A DNA stretch of 64,000 nt from NCBI GenBank assembly GCA_900313015.1, contig OMPR01000013.1, positions 874,079 through 938,078 of the forward strand. Reading direction: 5' to 3'. Below are positions 63,479 to 64,000 of the stretch, piece by piece; the first letter of the stretch is position 1, and each line of letters begins with the position of its first letter. Under the pieces are notes generated by a model. It saw nothing but the letters and a program-made list of their open reading frames with translations, did not search any database and was not told the DNA's origin. The position numbers and the translations under genes are program-made. The stretch comes from Rhodobacteraceae bacterium EL53. GTDB taxonomy: Bacteria > Pseudomonadota > Alphaproteobacteria > Rhodobacterales > Rhodobacteraceae.

Positions 63479-63784
63479 TTATGCGGGCAGATCACGTTCC
63501 AGCGCTTCGAGAGAGCCAGCGCGAGCTGATCCGTCTGCTTGCTTGGGCAGATCCATTGTGGTGCATGAACCGGCGTCAACCAGAGTCCAGGCGTTGCCTT
63601 GATAATCAACAGTGGATGTACCGGCGCATGTGGTGCCGGGACCGGCGGCGCAGTCGTTTTTACCGGCCAGAGATACGCCATAGCATTTCTCTTTGGCTTG
63701 TGCGCTGGCGGTTGTGGTAGAGACAGCGGTCAGAGCGGCTGCAACGGCGCCGGCTACGGCGAAAGCTTTAACGGTGTTCGACAT
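63479..63784 (-). CDS. bufA: Bufferin-type RiPP precursor (DUF2282)
   Basis: A protein of 101 aa. A Sec signal peptide (residues 1-29, ending T-A-S-A-Q-A) is followed by the DUF2282 core [18 protein letters not shown]. Four Cys residues (34, 45, 53, 74) in the E-K-C-Y-G / N-D-C / T-T-C / G-S-C arrangement match bufferins, Cys-modified peptides that bind copper in the periplasm. The tail after residue 78 is charged ([11 protein letters not shown]). The ATG at 63784 follows AGAGGA; the frame to 63895 is not supported. First gene of bufA-bufB-bufC-doxX. Confidence 0.9.
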   Translation of the reverse strand: MSNTVKAFAVAGAVAAALTAVSTTTASAQAKEKCYGVSLAGKNDCAAGPGTTCAGTSTVDYQGNAWTLVDAGSCTTMDLPKQADGSARAGSLEALERDLPA

Positions 63785-63954
63785 CTGAGTAATCCTCTTG
63801 AGTGATTGCGTCTGTCTGTAGTGACAACACCAAACTAACGCCTTGCGGAGCGGACTTGAATTCACGAGCCCGTGTCTCACGCGCCCGTCAACCAATGTTA
63901 TGGGCGGGGCGGTGTTAATATTTTGTTTTTAAGGGGGATTTTCAGACATGTTAC

Positions 63955-63982
63955 AAACCGGCCCGGATTTGGGGGCCGGTTT
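63955..63982. terminator. Hairpin near the right edge
   Basis: AAACCGGCCC (63955-63964) pairs with GGGCCGGTTT (63973-63982) around 8 nt, followed by GCGTGTGTTTTAG on the plus strand. It may end a gene beyond the edge or on the plus strand. The region 63785-64000 holds no supported gene; it must include the bufA promoter, which I could not define. Confidence 0.5.
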
Positions 63983-64000
63983 GCGTGTGTTTTAGATGCG

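Noticed and set aside
63785-63900. ECF-type sigma promoter for bufA
   Set aside because: No pair of elements with the right spacing could be defended by eye.

Overview
The window looks like chromosomal DNA of an alphaproteobacterium of the Rhodobacterales/Roseobacter type. The clues are an oxygen-dependent (CobG-type) cobalamin pathway in one cluster with cobW-cobN leading, a CbtBA cobalt uptake pair ending in the typical His-rich CbtB tail, an LdtR-like regulator, SdhE, ThyX, AspB and PPK2. I assign the organism from gene content only. No rRNA, tRNA, CRISPR array, prophage or intact insertion sequence was seen.

Layout. (1) 1-4633: the start of a CaiB-type CoA-transferase, two thiamine-diphosphate enzymes, a secreted DUF302 protein, a 37-nt hairpin and a DUF1636 protein. 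(2) 4726-20540: a cobalt/cobalamin region. Two minus-strand cobalamin riboswitches (6201-6382 and 20358-20540) head cbtBA and a DUF1636-cobW-cobN-cobG-cobH-cobI-cobJ ... cobL-cobE-cobM-cobB-cobA-cobF cluster. Nearly all genes overlap by ATGA/GTGA or similar. cobK lies inside the cluster on the opposite strand and overlaps its neighbours at both ends; its start codon shares two bases with that of cobL. Together these genes cover uroporphyrinogen III to hydrogenobyrinate a,c-diamide, plus one cobaltochelatase subunit. cobS/cobT and the late adenosylation and nucleotide-loop genes are not here. (3) 20628-22600: a LysR regulator divergent from a beta-hydroxyacid dehydrogenase. (4) 22601-29972: a compact V/A-type rotary ATPase operon in the order B-D-I-K-E-(DUF2764-like)-A, with no recognisable C or F subunit. 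(5) 30367-35632: an L,D-transpeptidase, a small lipoprotein, a MYG1-like exonuclease homologue and aconitase B.

(6) 35633-44900: a looser accessory stretch with gene-poor gaps. It holds VOC and peroxidase-related proteins, an MFS exporter behind a SoxR-like dyad promoter, a NicO-type Ni/Co transporter with a DUF1007 partner, and a methyltransferase. (7) 45036-56165: GST, two alpha/beta hydrolases, PPK2, a MATE exporter, four-helix-free small enzymes (VOC, SnoaL-like), AspB, an Xre-SdhE pair, LdtR and glyoxalase I. (8) 56239-58647: a Slam-type outer-membrane protein and its TbpB-like surface lipoprotein, both broken as sequenced: one by an in-frame TGA, the other by a frameshift at an A7 run next to the start codon. 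(9) 58853-61166: ThyX, a cold-shock protein, an ArsC/Spx-like protein and a small membrane protein. (10) 61230-63784: a complete bufferin-type RiPP cluster (DUF2282 precursor, DUF692 enzyme, DUF2063 partner, DoxX).

The items most worth checking are the reduced and reordered V/A-ATPase, the damaged Slam/TbpB-like pair, the bufferin cluster, the opposite-strand cobK with head-to-head start codons, and the SoxR-type exporter promoter.
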